A DNA stretch of 64,000 bases from Siphonodentalium dalli. Its lineage: Eukaryota; Mollusca; Scaphopoda; Gadilida; Siphonodentaliidae. Of the stretch, positions 1-10,890 are shown in pieces. The notes beneath the pieces are model-generated. The model had not been told where the DNA came from. It made no database searches and saw only the letters and a list, made by a program, of their open reading frames with translations. Position numbers and translations under genes: made by a program. Numbering within the stretch: position 1 is the stretch's first letter; each line of letters starts with the position of its first letter. The stretch lies in assembly GCA_032622095.1 (NCBI GenBank), contig CP136069.1, positions 40,960,194 to 41,024,193 on the forward strand. Reading direction: 5' to 3'.

Positions 1-354
1 TAATGCAGCCCTCTCTACAAGCGATAACACATTTGAGACCATGTTTGCGACATGTGCACACATATCACATGTTGTGTTTGTGTCATCTTACACTTGCACT
101 GTCCCGACTTGAGCAATACGTCTTGTGTTTCATTCTGGTCAGTCGTAACTGGGGCAAGTTCCGCGACACGAAGTCCCCAACCCCATCTCTCATGATTAAA
201 TACGTCGTTATTCAATGTTCTCCTATTCATGACCGACAGATGAACCATGAGACTGTGATGGTATGCCGCTCTTTCTGTTGGTAGGAGTTTTTGGGCTCTA
301 ACGCAGTCTTGCTAGAAGATGCTATGTCCATAAACTTCGCATGGCGAAGCGTAT
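1..354. other. unassigned sequence
   Basis: Short overlapping reading frames exist on both strands, but none shows a recognisable domain. I see no repeat shared with the rest of the window. Confidence 0.4.
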
Positions 355-1190
355 TTAGTTAGTCTTCTTTCTTACCACCACATACAAGGTAAAGCCGCAT
401 ATCGGCCTCGTCGATGGTTTCTGATTTGCACTAGACTCCTGCATGAGTAATATTTTGCGAACTTTAGCAGACTTGTTTATCTTTCTGAGCATACTCGTGT
501 TCCCATGTCCGAATAATGCAGAGGTCGTATCACAGCATCCCCATACATGTGCAAACATGACATGGGAAGTTGTGAACTGTCCAGCCTTGCACACGGTGTC
601 GCCGAATCGCTATATGGCAGCACCACCTTTGCCAGATTTCCGAGCATCAGATTGTCGGCCATGTTCGATTTCCAGTGACGATTCAAAAGAAGAATCAGAT
701 CTGTATCGTCCGCGATAACCATGATATTTCTTCCATGCGAGGCAAACTCTAGGGCACGAGAAACTATCAGAGTATCAACGTCACCACTGCAGTGAACTGG
801 GTGCCCATTATCCGATAAGAGGCGCCCTCAATTTGATGAACTGACCTTTGTTTCTCTCATTTTGGGAGGAAAATTTGCTGGTTATTGTGTGTTATTCAGT
901 GACCCGAACGTCGGCATGTTTTGCAGATCGCCGGCTGTGCTCGTGATCTTTAATAGACGAGCTATGACCGAACCATCAAACACGATGCAACTCGAGCCAT
1001 ACTTGGTTCGGACTTACTTCAGACAATGCATGGCTACTTCCTTGTATGTTGAGTTTTTGATCCACTTCACTCTATGTAGAAGAGCTTCGCTACCAAGAAT
1101 GGTCTCAATTCCCTTCTGTGAATATTCGAGAACGAAATCAGTCAGAGCCTTTGCCAATTCGTGTTTTCGCCAACATTAACGTGGACATCA
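355..1190 (-). pseudogene. decayed XPG/PIN-like nuclease of the GCDTTS family
   Basis: Read on the minus strand and moving between frames, conserved blocks appear in the order expected for a transposon-associated protein family common in invertebrate genomes: EALLHRVKW (near 1090), SCIVFDG (972-990), GDVDTLIVSRALEF (about 745-785), VIADDTDLILLLN (about 677-720) and GCCDTTSALFGHG (about 503-544). The series of acidic motifs followed by GCDTTS-x-x-x-G resembles the metal-binding aspartates and helix-turn region of FEN1/XPG-type nucleases; that structural link is my inference. Stop codons occur between the VFDG and GDVD blocks, and the DDTDL and GCCDTTS blocks lie in different frames, so the copy is dead. 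The first exons or the N-terminus may extend beyond 1190, but I could not follow them. Confidence 0.55.
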
Positions 1191-1770
1191 GCCTGTTTTA
1201 CTTGTGATGCTGCTGCGTCATCTTGTTCCCTTATCGATTCATTGTCCGCAGAGTCCTTCTCGACTGGGACAACTGATGGTGTTATAACCAAACATGGACA
1301 CGCGCCCTGCACAATGGAATGGTCGATACTATTCTGCTTGACATCGGACGGAATTAAAATATTGAGTAAGCTTTATTTTCCAAGTAATGGACAACATTTG
1401 GACCAAACAAATGCCCGTGTTTCGGCACTACAGAGACTGCGAAACGACTGCATTTAACGAAACAAAACAGTTTAAATATGGATTTTTTTAAAGACTAGAT
1501 ATAAAGTACATACACTTAGTTGTTAATACATAGATATAATATAATCATACTATATCTTGAATAAGAAGGAACATATAATTACGAACACAGCAGAAGATAC
1601 ATTCAGGTTCGATCACTCGAATTCGGTAAAGCCCCTGTCACACTCAGGTCGGCGCTTGCATTGCGCTGCAAAAGTATCAAAGCGCACACCTAAACGCACT
1701 AAGGTCTCCAAGAACCGATTGGTGACGCAGTGGACACTGGCTACGACGGGCGAGGGTCTCCATGGTCCAG
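1191..1770. other. no supported gene; possible decayed 5' part of the nuclease pseudogene
   Basis: The minus strand has a stretch of acidic, serine-rich translation near 1180-1290 that could be the N-terminal continuation of the neighbouring pseudogene. It is interrupted and carries no recognisable motif. The remainder to 1770 is AT-rich and unassigned. Confidence 0.3.
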
Positions 1771-1774
1771 TTAA

Positions 1775-2375
1775 CTAGTCCAATAGTTGATATTCTACAC
1801 CCATGCAATCTCGTTGCTAAGCTTGTTCATCCAATTGCAATTGCAATATAGGTTTATTACACGTAGTTCTGCAATACAAAAATGCTCGCTTTGAGTTTGA
1901 GATATAGATGGAGCGACACGACAAGTACATGTGTGAATTTGTTAACGTAATTGCACGAGTTTGTTGTCATCTGATGGTACAGCGAGAAAAGTTGGTTCTA
2001 GTTGAACCACGCGGCGTGACATTCCTCCCATACATAAGAACATAGCTGGGCTACATGTACAAGTGGTATGGCCAAACCTTATATACCATATAACGCATGG
2101 TATGTACATCTATCGTCTCAAAGTATATACATGTTTTACAATTGATGAACATATAATAGAGGGACAATTCAGTATGTCCGGACGTCGAAGGGCCGGCGAT
2201 GATCCCAATTCTAAAAGTGTAATTAGGGAGGAATCAGTGTACATGTGATACACAGAGCCTCGCATGCAGATGGTCGCGGACCATATGTTGCACGATTGAG
2301 CAAATAAGTCCACGGATGACGATATGCGGCACGCATAATCCGAATATGGGTGTAGAATATCAACTATTGGACTAG
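1775..2375. mobile_element. TTAA-flanked MITE with perfect 30-bp TIRs
   Basis: The termini 1775-1804 and 2346-2375 are perfect inverted repeats of 30 bp, beginning CTAGTCCAATAGTTGATATT. TTAA lies immediately outside at 1771-1774 and 2376-2379, as expected for a TTAA target-site duplication (piggyBac or Kolobok superfamilies). The 601-bp interior has no transposase reading frame, so it is non-autonomous. Its right-hand TTAA is also the left-hand TTAA of the next element, so two elements sit side by side. Confidence 0.75.
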
Positions 2376-2379
2376 TTAA

Positions 2380-2599
2380 CCCTTCCATGACTGGTGTTTC
2401 CTGAAAACCCTGTGCCAATGCATTTTATCTTATATATATGCGAGTCTCCCATATGAAGCCTCGCATATATAAGATAATACATTGGCCGAACAATATTTAC
2501 CTTGACGTTTATCTCCCTATCGGAGACTCGCATATTTAAAAGAATGCACTGACACATGGTCTTTAGAGTTGCATCAGCGCAGCTCCCGTCATGAAAAGG
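2380..2599. mobile_element. piggyBac-type hairpin MITE, family 2, copy 1
   Basis: TTAA at 2376-2379 and 2600-2603 flanks a 220-bp element starting CCCTTCCATGACTGG and ending in a diverged reverse complement of it. The CCCTT terminus and TTAA duplication fit piggyBac-like elements. Inside are stem-loop cassettes built from the TATATATGCGAG motif and its complement (about 2420-2487 and 2520-2550). Other copies lie at 7372-7618, 12462-12726 and, as a fragment, 34697-34771. Confidence 0.7.
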
Positions 2600-2603
2600 T
2601 TAA

Positions 2604-3333
2604 ATTTTCTAGGGAAATCAGAAAGTTTGGGGTCGTGATAAAGGAGATTGTGCATGATTATTGTTTAAAGATACCCGGTCCGATTTTATCCCGAATTAGT
2701 CAAAATTTCCAGCCATCAGGGGGATGTCAAAAAACTATTTATGGGCACATATGGGGGGTGGTGGGTGATCAAGAGGACACAAAGCAAGTTTTTCCACATC
2801 TCAAACCAAAAATTCCTCCATATTTTCCAACTATTTTTGGCATTAAAAATTAGAGATAATGAATTAGAGATAATATCAAAACTGTCAGTACAGATTGTTT
2901 CTTGTTGTAAAATGACTATATACCCGGTATATATGTCAGTTTCTAGGTCACTCCAAACATAACATTCATGGACACATCACATACGCAATCACTGCATCCC
3001 ATGTCAAACCAGGTTAATCACGTGTACTAACATGTATAGGTTGATTATGGGAAACAGACAGTCGTGAAAATTCTAATATTCTTATTTTATGGTGCCAAAT
3101 GGAATGGGGCATTGCTAAAGGCACGGATGTTATTGTCAAGTACGTACCTTTGTTATGTAAACAAAAGCCACATTTTTTTTACATAACCTGCCTTTTGTTT
3201 ACATAATACAGCACGAACTTGCCAATACAATACTATTTACGCGATATACAATGTATATGACTGGTATAAGAAGAAAATATGTCTATATTTTAATATCCAT
3301 GCCTTTAACATTTTTTTACTTTGTATATTTTAG
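2604..3333. other. AT-rich non-coding stretch, probably intron before the CUB exon
   Basis: No coding similarity is visible. A 15-bp inverted repeat (3153-3167 and 3192-3206, TTATGTAAACAAAAG and complement) forms a hairpin containing forkhead-like TGTAAACA boxes. The last bases before 3334 are a pyrimidine-rich tract ending in AG, a plausible splice acceptor. Confidence 0.4.
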
Positions 3334-3509
3334 GGAATGGTGCCGAAAATGTGACGGTGTGTGGATATGACCCCGTCTGCTTCGTTGTCCCCGACGATGA
3401 AGTCGACCTCGTCTGGACAACAGATGGAAGCATCCGCCAGACAGGCTGGGCTCTCGGGTACATGTTTGTTGACTCGACAGTAACCATGTGCTATGATCCA
3501 ATACCATAA
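3334..3509 (+). CDS. terminal exon of a CUB-domain-like extracellular protein (partial)
   Basis: A GC-richer coding block follows an acceptor (TATATTTTAG) and ends with TAA at 3509. The translation contains VTVCGYDPVCFVVPDD, then VDLVWTTDGSIRQTGW, then LGYMFVD. The order of a late cysteine pair, a hydrophobic strand, a [TS]DGS turn, and a final Gly-Tyr-x-Phe/Val strand matches the C-terminal half of CUB domains in secreted and membrane proteins. The N-terminal half and any signal peptide must be in upstream exons, which I could not find in the window. A polyadenylation-like AATAAA occurs at 3682-3687, 173 bp past the stop. The domain call rests on motif pattern only. Confidence 0.5.
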
Positions 3510-4249
3510 TCACTACAGAAAACAAATTTAAACGATTTCGACCGGAGAACAGATAGAAACAAACACAAGATAAAACAAAACCGGAAATTACAGAATATAT
3601 AATGATGACTGACTACTTTCGGATAACTCAGAGTGGACATCTTTATCAAGTCGCGAACCGTTTCTAGGCAACCATTTTACAAATAAATGGCAGTAAATAC
3701 ATCTCCATTGTCATAGGTGGTTAAAATCATTTGAAATGGGCGTGTCATTAAAACGAGTAAACAATCTAAAATAAAAAATCTAAATTAACAAGACAGTCAA
3801 AGACTGTGGGGTCGCTCACCAGACTGCAACGACTGATAAGACTGGGACTTTGGAGACCATAACAGTCAGAACTTTTCATAATCACTTTAAAAGAAGTAGA
3901 TCTAAACAGAATATGTGGATAGAGAGGCTTCGTGTACCAACTGTACGCTACTGATCACCCCCCCCCCTCCTCCAGCTCATGTCCCTTCCCGACCAGGCTC
4001 CAGACTCCCAAGTCTTAGATTGGAATTTCACAACCGACATCTCAAACTTTCTCTATTGTTGGAAATTTCCAATCTCACAAGCACCTTTTTATAAAACTAT
4101 TTAGACATGTTTGAAGCCCAATTATCCATGGACCCAAAAACAGCATATATGTATGTCAGATTAATCAGTCAGGTAGTTCCAAGGTAGATGTTTTAATGAA
4201 TTTTGTATTTTAATGATTTTATTAGACACAAAAGTGTTAAGTCCCCATA
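3510..4249. other. 3' flank of the CUB-like exon, no gene seen
   Basis: It contains AATAAA at 3682-3687, a C-rich homopolymer run near 3958-3971, and otherwise AT-rich sequence without repeats that I recognise elsewhere in the window. Confidence 0.4.
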
Positions 4250-5260
4250 GCCCCGTCATTTCTTAACATGTTGCCTCGTGTTAACAAATCTGAATCTCAG
4301 TCACTAAAGGATCCTCCATACTATATGTAAGCTAAATAGTCCAACCTCTCTTGATAAGACATTTTAAGTATTACTATAGAGGCATACAGTTATGTCTCTG
4401 GTCCCACGCTATACCTGATGGTAGATGAGAAGTCGTTTTAAAAATTACAATGGAGGGCAAGAGTTATGGCCCTGGCTTCACAACCATTTGAAAGAGTGAC
4501 CTCATTTGAACAAATATGAATGTGAGTCATCTAGGGAAAATCCACACCAAATATGAACCCATTCAGTCTTATGATCTAGAGAAGATGTTCACAGAATTGT
4601 TGACAGATTGATGGACGGACAGAAAGATGAACAGGTGACAGATGAGAAGTGATGACGATAGCTTCGTCTCAGGTGAGCTCAAAAATTACATTTCATTGAA
4701 CAAATCTGTAAATCACCTCCCCAACAATGTGGAGACATCCCTGCAAGAATATGACATTATCTTATTATACCAGTAGCGTACAGCATAGATACAGGTAGTG
4801 TGGGTGGGGTCTCTGCCCCTATTTGAACAAACATGAATCCCCATCTCTGATATCTATTCATCTTATAATTATAAACATTCGCTTTTAAGAGTTGAAGTTA
4901 ATTGATTTTCCAAAAAGGACCCCATTGGAACAGATCTAAACATACCACCCAAGGACCCTGCATACACAAATATAAGCTAAATAGACTTGATGGTTCTTGA
5001 GTAGTAATATTTGTTAGAATTACTATGGAGGGAAAACGTTATGGCCCTGGCATCCCTCATATTTGACCTGATGAACTTATTTGAACAAATCTGAATGTGA
5101 GTCACATACAGGTAGGGAATTCATATAGATCTCGAGAAGAAAACAATTGTTGATGGATGGATGGACAGAACAATGGATGAAAGGACACTCCGACAGACCA
5201 ACAGATTTAATCCAATATACCCCACCACTTTTTTGTCCATAATAAGGTATAATGAGTTCA
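4250..5260. repeat. two or more decayed copies of a dispersed repeat with GGACGGAC-type tails
   Basis: Recurring blocks read GACCTCATTTGAACAAAT, then AGTCACCTAGGGAA, then CCAAATATGAACCCATTC, then a tail with GATGGACGGACAG. Ordered blocks of this family occur near 4250-4660 and 4790-5230, and again at 6030-6590, 17215-17380 and 58740-59345. No coding frame is conserved. It looks like an old, abundant SINE- or LINE-3'-end-like family, but its class cannot be decided here. Confidence 0.5.
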
Positions 5261-5316
5261 CATAGATATTAAGTGGTTAAGAAAATAATATTGGAACAGC
5301 CAAGCGTGAATTTAGT

Positions 5317-5396
5317 GTCTGATGTCCCAAAAGGGTGAATGCAGTGATGCTATTCTGTAAAGTGGGCTAGCATCACCAAATTCACCATCTGGGAAC
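5317..5396. repeat. hairpin repeat, copy 1
   Basis: Near-palindromic: GGTGAATGCAGTGATGCTA pairs imperfectly with TAGCATCACCAAATTCACC across a short loop. Partly complementary outer arms (GTCCC and GGGAACC) extend the stem. A homologous hairpin lies about 290 bp downstream. Confidence 0.55.
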
Positions 5397-5604
5397 CCAA
5401 TTTTACTTAGTCCTCAACTGCTATGGGAGACCTAGGGACAGACAGAAGTTCTACAGCTGAAGTTGGTGACATTACTGACATGTGACAGTATGCGCACCCA
5501 TTTGACACCTCAATTATGCATTTTAAAACCTGAACAGAAGGGAAAAGAGCTGCTAAAAATGTCAATTTGAGACTCTAGAAACTTCCCAGAAGATGAAGCC
5601 TAAG

Positions 5605-5695
5605 CAGAATGAGGTCCTCATAGGGTGTATTTGGCGATGCTAGCCTGCCGTGCAGGGTATCATAATTAAATTCACCCTCTGGGAACCTCATTCTA
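5605..5695. repeat. hairpin repeat, copy 2
   Basis: Arms beginning GAATGAGGTCCTCATAGGG and ending in a diverged complement (CCCTCTGGGAACCTCATTC) enclose a CTGCCGTGCAG loop-stem. The sequence GCGATGCTAGC is shared with copy 1, so both derive from one palindromic family. Confidence 0.55.
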
Positions 5696-6029
5696 CAAAT
5701 GCCAGACACACTCAAAGCTCTGAGAAAAGGAATTTAATCTGATATTAATGACCAGTGTATTGTAAACAATGATGGTGCTACTGACAACTTTAGAAAACAA
5801 ATGTACAACACTATTAATCTCATTTAAATTATGAATGACATGAATGCACTCCCTGTGGACTCTGCCTATAGCTACAGAAGTTCTCTTATCTATCTATCTG
5901 GCCCTGATTATAAACAACATGTGTCATGTCTGTCAGCCTGGCAGTTCCCAGCAGAGTTGACTTGTAATGGGAATGCACAGATACTAGTATTAAAAGGAAT
6001 TTACTGAACATTTCTGTACAACTGTCTGC
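5696..6029. other. no gene or repeat recognised
   Basis: AT-rich sequence with scattered stops in all frames and no visible internal repeats. Confidence 0.35.
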
Positions 6030-6590
6030 TCATGTTTCTCCCAAACCCCTGATTTCAACCAAATTTAGTGGGGTGACTAGAGGTACCTACCCCCCGAAGA
6101 TGTAATGTCATAAGTTCTTCAAAATTTTAATTAAATGTTTTTTATTTTATTTAAATTATTTAATAAAAAATTTATTTAATAAAAAAAAAAAAATATTAAA
6201 AATAAAATATATATAATTTTTTTTGTTGGTTAAATTGAGCAATAAGTTAAATCTAAAAAAAAATATTTCTTCAGATTTATGTCCATAGCCCCACCCACAT
6301 TTGACCCAGTGACCTCATTTGAACAAATCTGAACCACAGTCACCCAAGGTACCCTCATACCCAATATGAACCCATTCGACCCGACTTCAGAAAAGAAGTC
6401 GTTTTAAGAATTACTATGTGGAAAAATAGTTATGGACCTGACATCAAAACTATTTGACTTGGTGACCTCATTTGAACAAATCTGAATAAGAGTCACCTAG
6501 GGAACATCCACACCAAATATAAACCCAATCGGTATGATGGTTTCAGAGGAGAAGATGTTTAAAGAAGTCACTGGAAGTCATGAGTATTCA
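6030..6590. repeat. dispersed repeat (CCCAGACCCC / GACCTCATTTGAAC family)
   Basis: A block with CCCAAACCCCTGATTTCAAC, then GGTACC, then a T/A-rich linker (6110-6260), precedes TTTGACCCAGTGACCTCATT and CAAATATGAACCC. The same order of blocks occurs at 58780-59345, and the first block alone at about 20800-20960 and 21185-21290. No reading frame is preserved. Confidence 0.55.
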
Positions 6591-7109
6591 AAAGCTCCAT
6601 ATATGGAAATGCTACTCCAGAACTTTGACCTGTAGGAGTAAAACCACGGAACCGGCCCGCGAGTTAGTGACAGGGCGTATTGATATAATACACCACGTGA
6701 CGTATTATAGCGATACGTTTGTTAAAGTGGCGCGCTCGTAATTAATTTAGATTATTTTTATTTTTATTTTTACTCGTTTTATCGACATGACCCTGTGGTT
6801 AAAACAATAAGTCATGACTCAAATTAAGCCTCGAGTTTGTCACAATCAGAGGACGAAAATAGCCCCATAACCTGTATGGCGATATACTTACAAGCGGACT
6901 CTATACTCACAAAGAGACGTGAGACATTCGAAGTGGTATAGATGTGCATGGGAAGCAATAATGGTTTGTAAATCGATCATCACCAAGAAGATTCTGAGAA
7001 AATAGATCAATTCTGTTGTCGTATTGGCTATAAAAGATCATCGAATGATAATAATTCCCATGTTGAAACCAGTTAACACTTGCATGACGGGATCTGCGCT
7101 GATGCATCA
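6591..7109. other. unassigned; contains a 42-bp palindrome
   Basis: No gene is seen. An imperfect palindrome at 6676-6717 (CGTATTGATATAATAC with GTATTATAGCGATACG) is centred on CACGTG. Near 7072-7106 there is a fragment resembling the family-2 MITE terminus (GCATGACGGGATCTGCGCTG). Confidence 0.35.
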
Positions 7110-7371
7110 TTAAATATGTGCTAGATATCTCAATTATGGTCGGTTAATTTACATCAACTAACACACCCATTATTAAAACATTTTACAATATACATGTTTT
7201 TGAATGTTGTTTGCATATAACGACTTTTCATCGATTCGTTCAGACTAGCCGAAGACCGCGAAAAGGCAACTTTAGAAATGATAACTGTACTTAACATCAG
7301 TATGCCCTACCAGCACCATAACAAATCAGCAGGACACACAAGCATCATGGAAAATTAGCAGGACCACTTAA
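7110..7371. repeat. arm of a long-TIR repeat, with empty target site
   Basis: This segment is closely similar to 11810-11860 joined to 12261-12461. It is therefore a second copy of the same larger repeat, without the 392-bp MITE found at 11865-12256. The uninterrupted target TTAA is at 7173-7176. The copy ends at TTAA 7368-7371, where the same family-2 MITE is inserted as in the other copy. Confidence 0.65.
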
Positions 7372-7618
7372 CCCTTCCATGACTGCAGCTTCCTGAAATT
7401 TTGCGAAAACCCTGTGCCAATGCATTTTCTGTTCTGCACGTCTCCCATTTAATTTGGGAGCCTCGCGTATATATATATAAGATAATGCATTGGCTTGCAA
7501 GGTCAAGGTATATATTGTTATGCCAATGCATTCTCGTATATATATGCGAGGCTCCCTATGGGACATTGACACAGGGTTTTCGCAAAATTTCAGGAAGCTC
7601 CAGTCATAATTATAAGGG
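7372..7618. mobile_element. piggyBac-type hairpin MITE, family 2, copy 2
   Basis: TTAA 7368-7371 is followed by CCCTTCCATGACTGCAGC. The right end carries GGAAGCTCCAGTCAT and then AGGG followed by CTAA, a one-base-diverged TTAA. The interior has two TATATATGCGAG stem-loop cassettes and TTTTGCGAAAACCCTGTGCC-type sub-terminal repeats. It is 247 bp with no coding capacity. Confidence 0.65.
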
Positions 7619-8724
7619 CTAAGTATAAGCATTACTGTTCTAGCGATTTATTAACAAAAAACATCAGTTTTTCAATGTGTTGATCTTTTCCAATGTTTAT
7701 CATTAAGTTTTGATTGGACTTTCGTATTTCATTGGATTAAGTTGATAGGTAATGCACGTAGCGGTAACAGTGTGGTGTTTACATAACAATTGATTTGACA
7801 TGCGCGGAATCTCATTTTGTTGGTTATAATAAGAATAAATTTGATATATTTTACATACATATTTACTTGCGGATGATGATTTTCTTACATACGTTCATGG
7901 GTTCTCACAGGTGATCGCGAAGGCGTTGAGCCCATTCAAACAGAAGTGACATAAAGCTATTAACAGTTTTCGACTTCACAATCACTTTTTTATTATTTCC
8001 ATATTAGGTAGTACTAGGATAAATCTAACAATAGACGCTATTTTTACATTATGTAGAACAGAAGGGACTTTCCGTGGCGATAACCTCTATCACTACAATA
8101 AGTTTTTACGAGGCAATTGTAGTCTGTGTGTATGATTGTCATGTAAACGTCGACCTACTTTAATCCTAAGAACGCAACAAATAGACAGAACAATACATAT
8201 GTATTTATTTTGGCAGTCATACAAATACAACAATGTCCACCTATATACCCATGATGCCCAAGGATTCTATAGTCATGGTCATGCAATGCTATGTGCACAT
8301 GTTAGGCATCAGTATATATGTGCGTATGTGAATACACTATGTATATAGAATACGATGTGGATGAACGGAAGTAGTCATTTGTACGCGTGTTCGCAGTACT
8401 CTAATTCGAGGTGGAGTGTTACTATACTGTCGGTTCAGTGGGCAACAACACCCGGTCACTAGAAAATGATTTTGTGAAGTTATAATAACAATGCCATGCA
8501 GTTCGATATTCTTTGAAGTGGTGTGAAACACTCCTAGGGTGATCAAATAGAAATGGAGAATAATCTTGCTAAAAGTAGTTATATTATACAAATATTGTAT
8601 CCAATTTGGCGTGACACGTCATCATTCTTATATGTTAATTAAATGTAGCGACTCTCGATGGTGAAATCGTTTTCGTTAGTTTATCGCCGGTAGTTGCGTC
8701 CCGAATCGAGAGGTAAATATTTAC
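7619..8724. other. no gene recognised
   Basis: Low-GC sequence with short spurious reading frames. I see no motif, splice-bounded exon or repeat shared with the rest of the window. Confidence 0.35.
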
Positions 8725-8734
8725 AATTGAGCGT

Positions 8735-10105
8735 AGTCCAAGTCTTCTCGTACTAAAACTAGCTAAGATTTTGGGATGGAGATGCTAGTGTTTAGTCCGA
8801 GAACGCGCGCATAGCCTTCTTATGACACGAGTTACGCCCAGGATCTGTGGCGGGAATCTGTGGTGTATTTTACTCGATTTACCTAACAAAGCAATACATG
8901 ATGCTATATACGTCGGAAAGAGTGACATCTTATGGTCAGAATGGTGTATAATAATCTAACTTTAATGTTAAATTACACATAGAATATTCCGGTTGATTGC
9001 CACAAACATCGTTGTTTTTTCTGTTTGTTTACTTAACTGAAAGCCGAACTCAGGTTCCGAAGAACTTCGGCATTGTCCGGTGTTTGTTCTGAGCATTCTA
9101 GTTTCCGTTTCTATATATAGCGCGGGGTTTTCCGAACAAAATGGTGAAAACCGATCGCCGCAAAGTCCAGTTTCCAATGTGCTTTGAGAACAATTCCCGC
9201 ACTAAAAACTTAATGACATAATGGAGGATCAGAAAGGTAGTTTTGTTGACAATTTTCGCAAGCAACTTGTCAAAATTGGAGCAAATTAGAACTCTTGTGT
9301 CTGACTTGCCATGCGTGTGATTTTCATCCATGTGCATTTTGACTTTTGTGTTGATAAAATAATCGGAGAACCGAATCACACAGTTTCGAAATATAGTTCT
9401 TCCGTTTTAGTGGGACTTTTCAAACTTAAGGTTAAAAATTTATACAAATTTTGTTTGATTTTTTGTGTGCTTAACAAGAGCAGTATATTGCTCTGTTCGC
9501 TTAGTATATATCTTAATTTCGCTGAAGTCCACCAAATGTGGGAAATGTAGCACCATATTATTTATTCTAATGTTCGTTGTATTTACACTGTTTTAAACTT
9601 TGAGAGGGTTGTAATTCCCCGTAATTTATTTAATGTATTACATTTATATCTTCAATGTTTAATTAATCTATTTATTTTTTATTTATTGACACACATAATT
9701 ACGATTACAATCAGTTACAATGGAGAATTCATCGTAATTTGCGTTGTCAGTCGAAAATCTACGGAATATTTTCAACGGAAAATGCCGAACACAGTTCGCG
9801 AGGTCAACTGAGTTCGCATACTTTTAAAAATTTGTAAACATTGCGGTAAATGTCTCTTTTCGCATTAAATTACCGCTTTCAATTCACAACTGATGTGGGG
9901 TTCAGATCAAATAGCATGTCTTCTGCGGAAAATATTTTTTATTGTCGCAATTGTGATATTTTATTTCATATAATTGTGGTTTTATTTGAGCGGGTCATTA
10001 ACGCTTAACTCGTGTCATAAGAAGGCTATGCGCGCGTTCTCGGACTAAACACTAGCATCTCCATCCCAAAATCTTAGCTAGTTTTAGTACGAAAAGAATT
10101 GGACT
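8735..10105. mobile_element. Mutator-type non-autonomous transposon with long TIRs
   Basis: About 100-bp terminal inverted repeats lie at 8735-8835 and 10005-10105. They are almost identical over CGTACTAAAACTAGCTAAGA and onward through the GCGCGC-containing block. The 10-bp direct repeat AATTGAGCGT flanks the element at 8725-8734 and 10107-10116 (one extra base on the right). Long TIRs plus a 9-11 bp target duplication are characteristic of Mutator/MULE elements. The 1.17 kb interior has only short frames (longest about 93 aa, minus strand, unrecognised), so it is a deletion derivative. A degenerate MULE transposase gene lies at 30961-31987, but no link between the two is shown. Confidence 0.7.
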
Positions 10106-10116
10106 AAATTGAGCGT

Positions 10117-10254
10117 AGTTCAGACGATGTTTTCTATGGAGTGTTACGGTCGATTTGCTTGAGATTTTCGGTGATGTTAGTAGAATGCTACATTCCACCA
10201 GTGGCATCGCGCCTGAATATTAACTTATCAGTTTCACGCACCCGAATAAGTCCA
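10117..10254. other. no feature recognised
   Basis: A short spacer between the Mutator-type element and the next MITE-related block. Confidence 0.3.
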
Positions 10255-10555
10255 TAATATGTCTTAACAATTTTATCATTTTTTCTTTCATTCTTTATCA
10301 ATTTTTATCATTTTTTCTTACATTCTTTAACAATTTATGTCATTAGTTATCATTATTTCTTACATTCTTTAACAAATGTTTTATCATTTTCTTTATTTTT
10401 TCATACATTTTTTAACAATTATAAAAAATAATATAACATTTGTTAGGCTAATGCATTCTCTTATATGCGAGGCGACCTACGGTCGACTCGCATATATAAG
10501 AGAATACATGGGCACAGGGTTTTCGCAAAAATTCAGGAAGCTCACGTCATGAAAT
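10255..10555. mobile_element. MITE-related block with amplified linker
   Basis: At 10260-10430 a roughly 30-bp unit, TTATCATTTTTTCTTACATT plus CTTTAACAA, is repeated four to five times. The same sequence occurs once as the linker in the piggyBac-type MITEs at 11865-12256 and 62190-62573. It is followed by one stem-loop cassette (about 10447-10520) and a family-2 terminus GGAAGCTCACGTCATG (about 10537-10552). The TTAA duplication is not recognisable. Confidence 0.5.
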
Positions 10556-10890
10556 TGGTATGTTCGTCGATGCGCGAAATTAGGATGCTTCTCCGTCTCA
10601 AATAACAGTACTACGAAAAAGCGTACAGATTATTACTTCCCCCCATCGACAGTGGATTAGTGCACGAATGTGTGAATGTGCCGCGCACGACTGCAAGTCT
10701 TTGGTGTCATATATACAATAATCAGAGATAACTCTGCTATCGTGAAATACTATAGTATATGGTGTGTTATAAGCCGCGTTCTTGCATGGTTGAACACCGA
10801 GAAGAGTTATACACGGAACCGGGCGAACGGAACCCAAAGGAACCAAGAACGTGTCTATATAAGAAGCCTAGGAAAAACACAGTAAACTCA

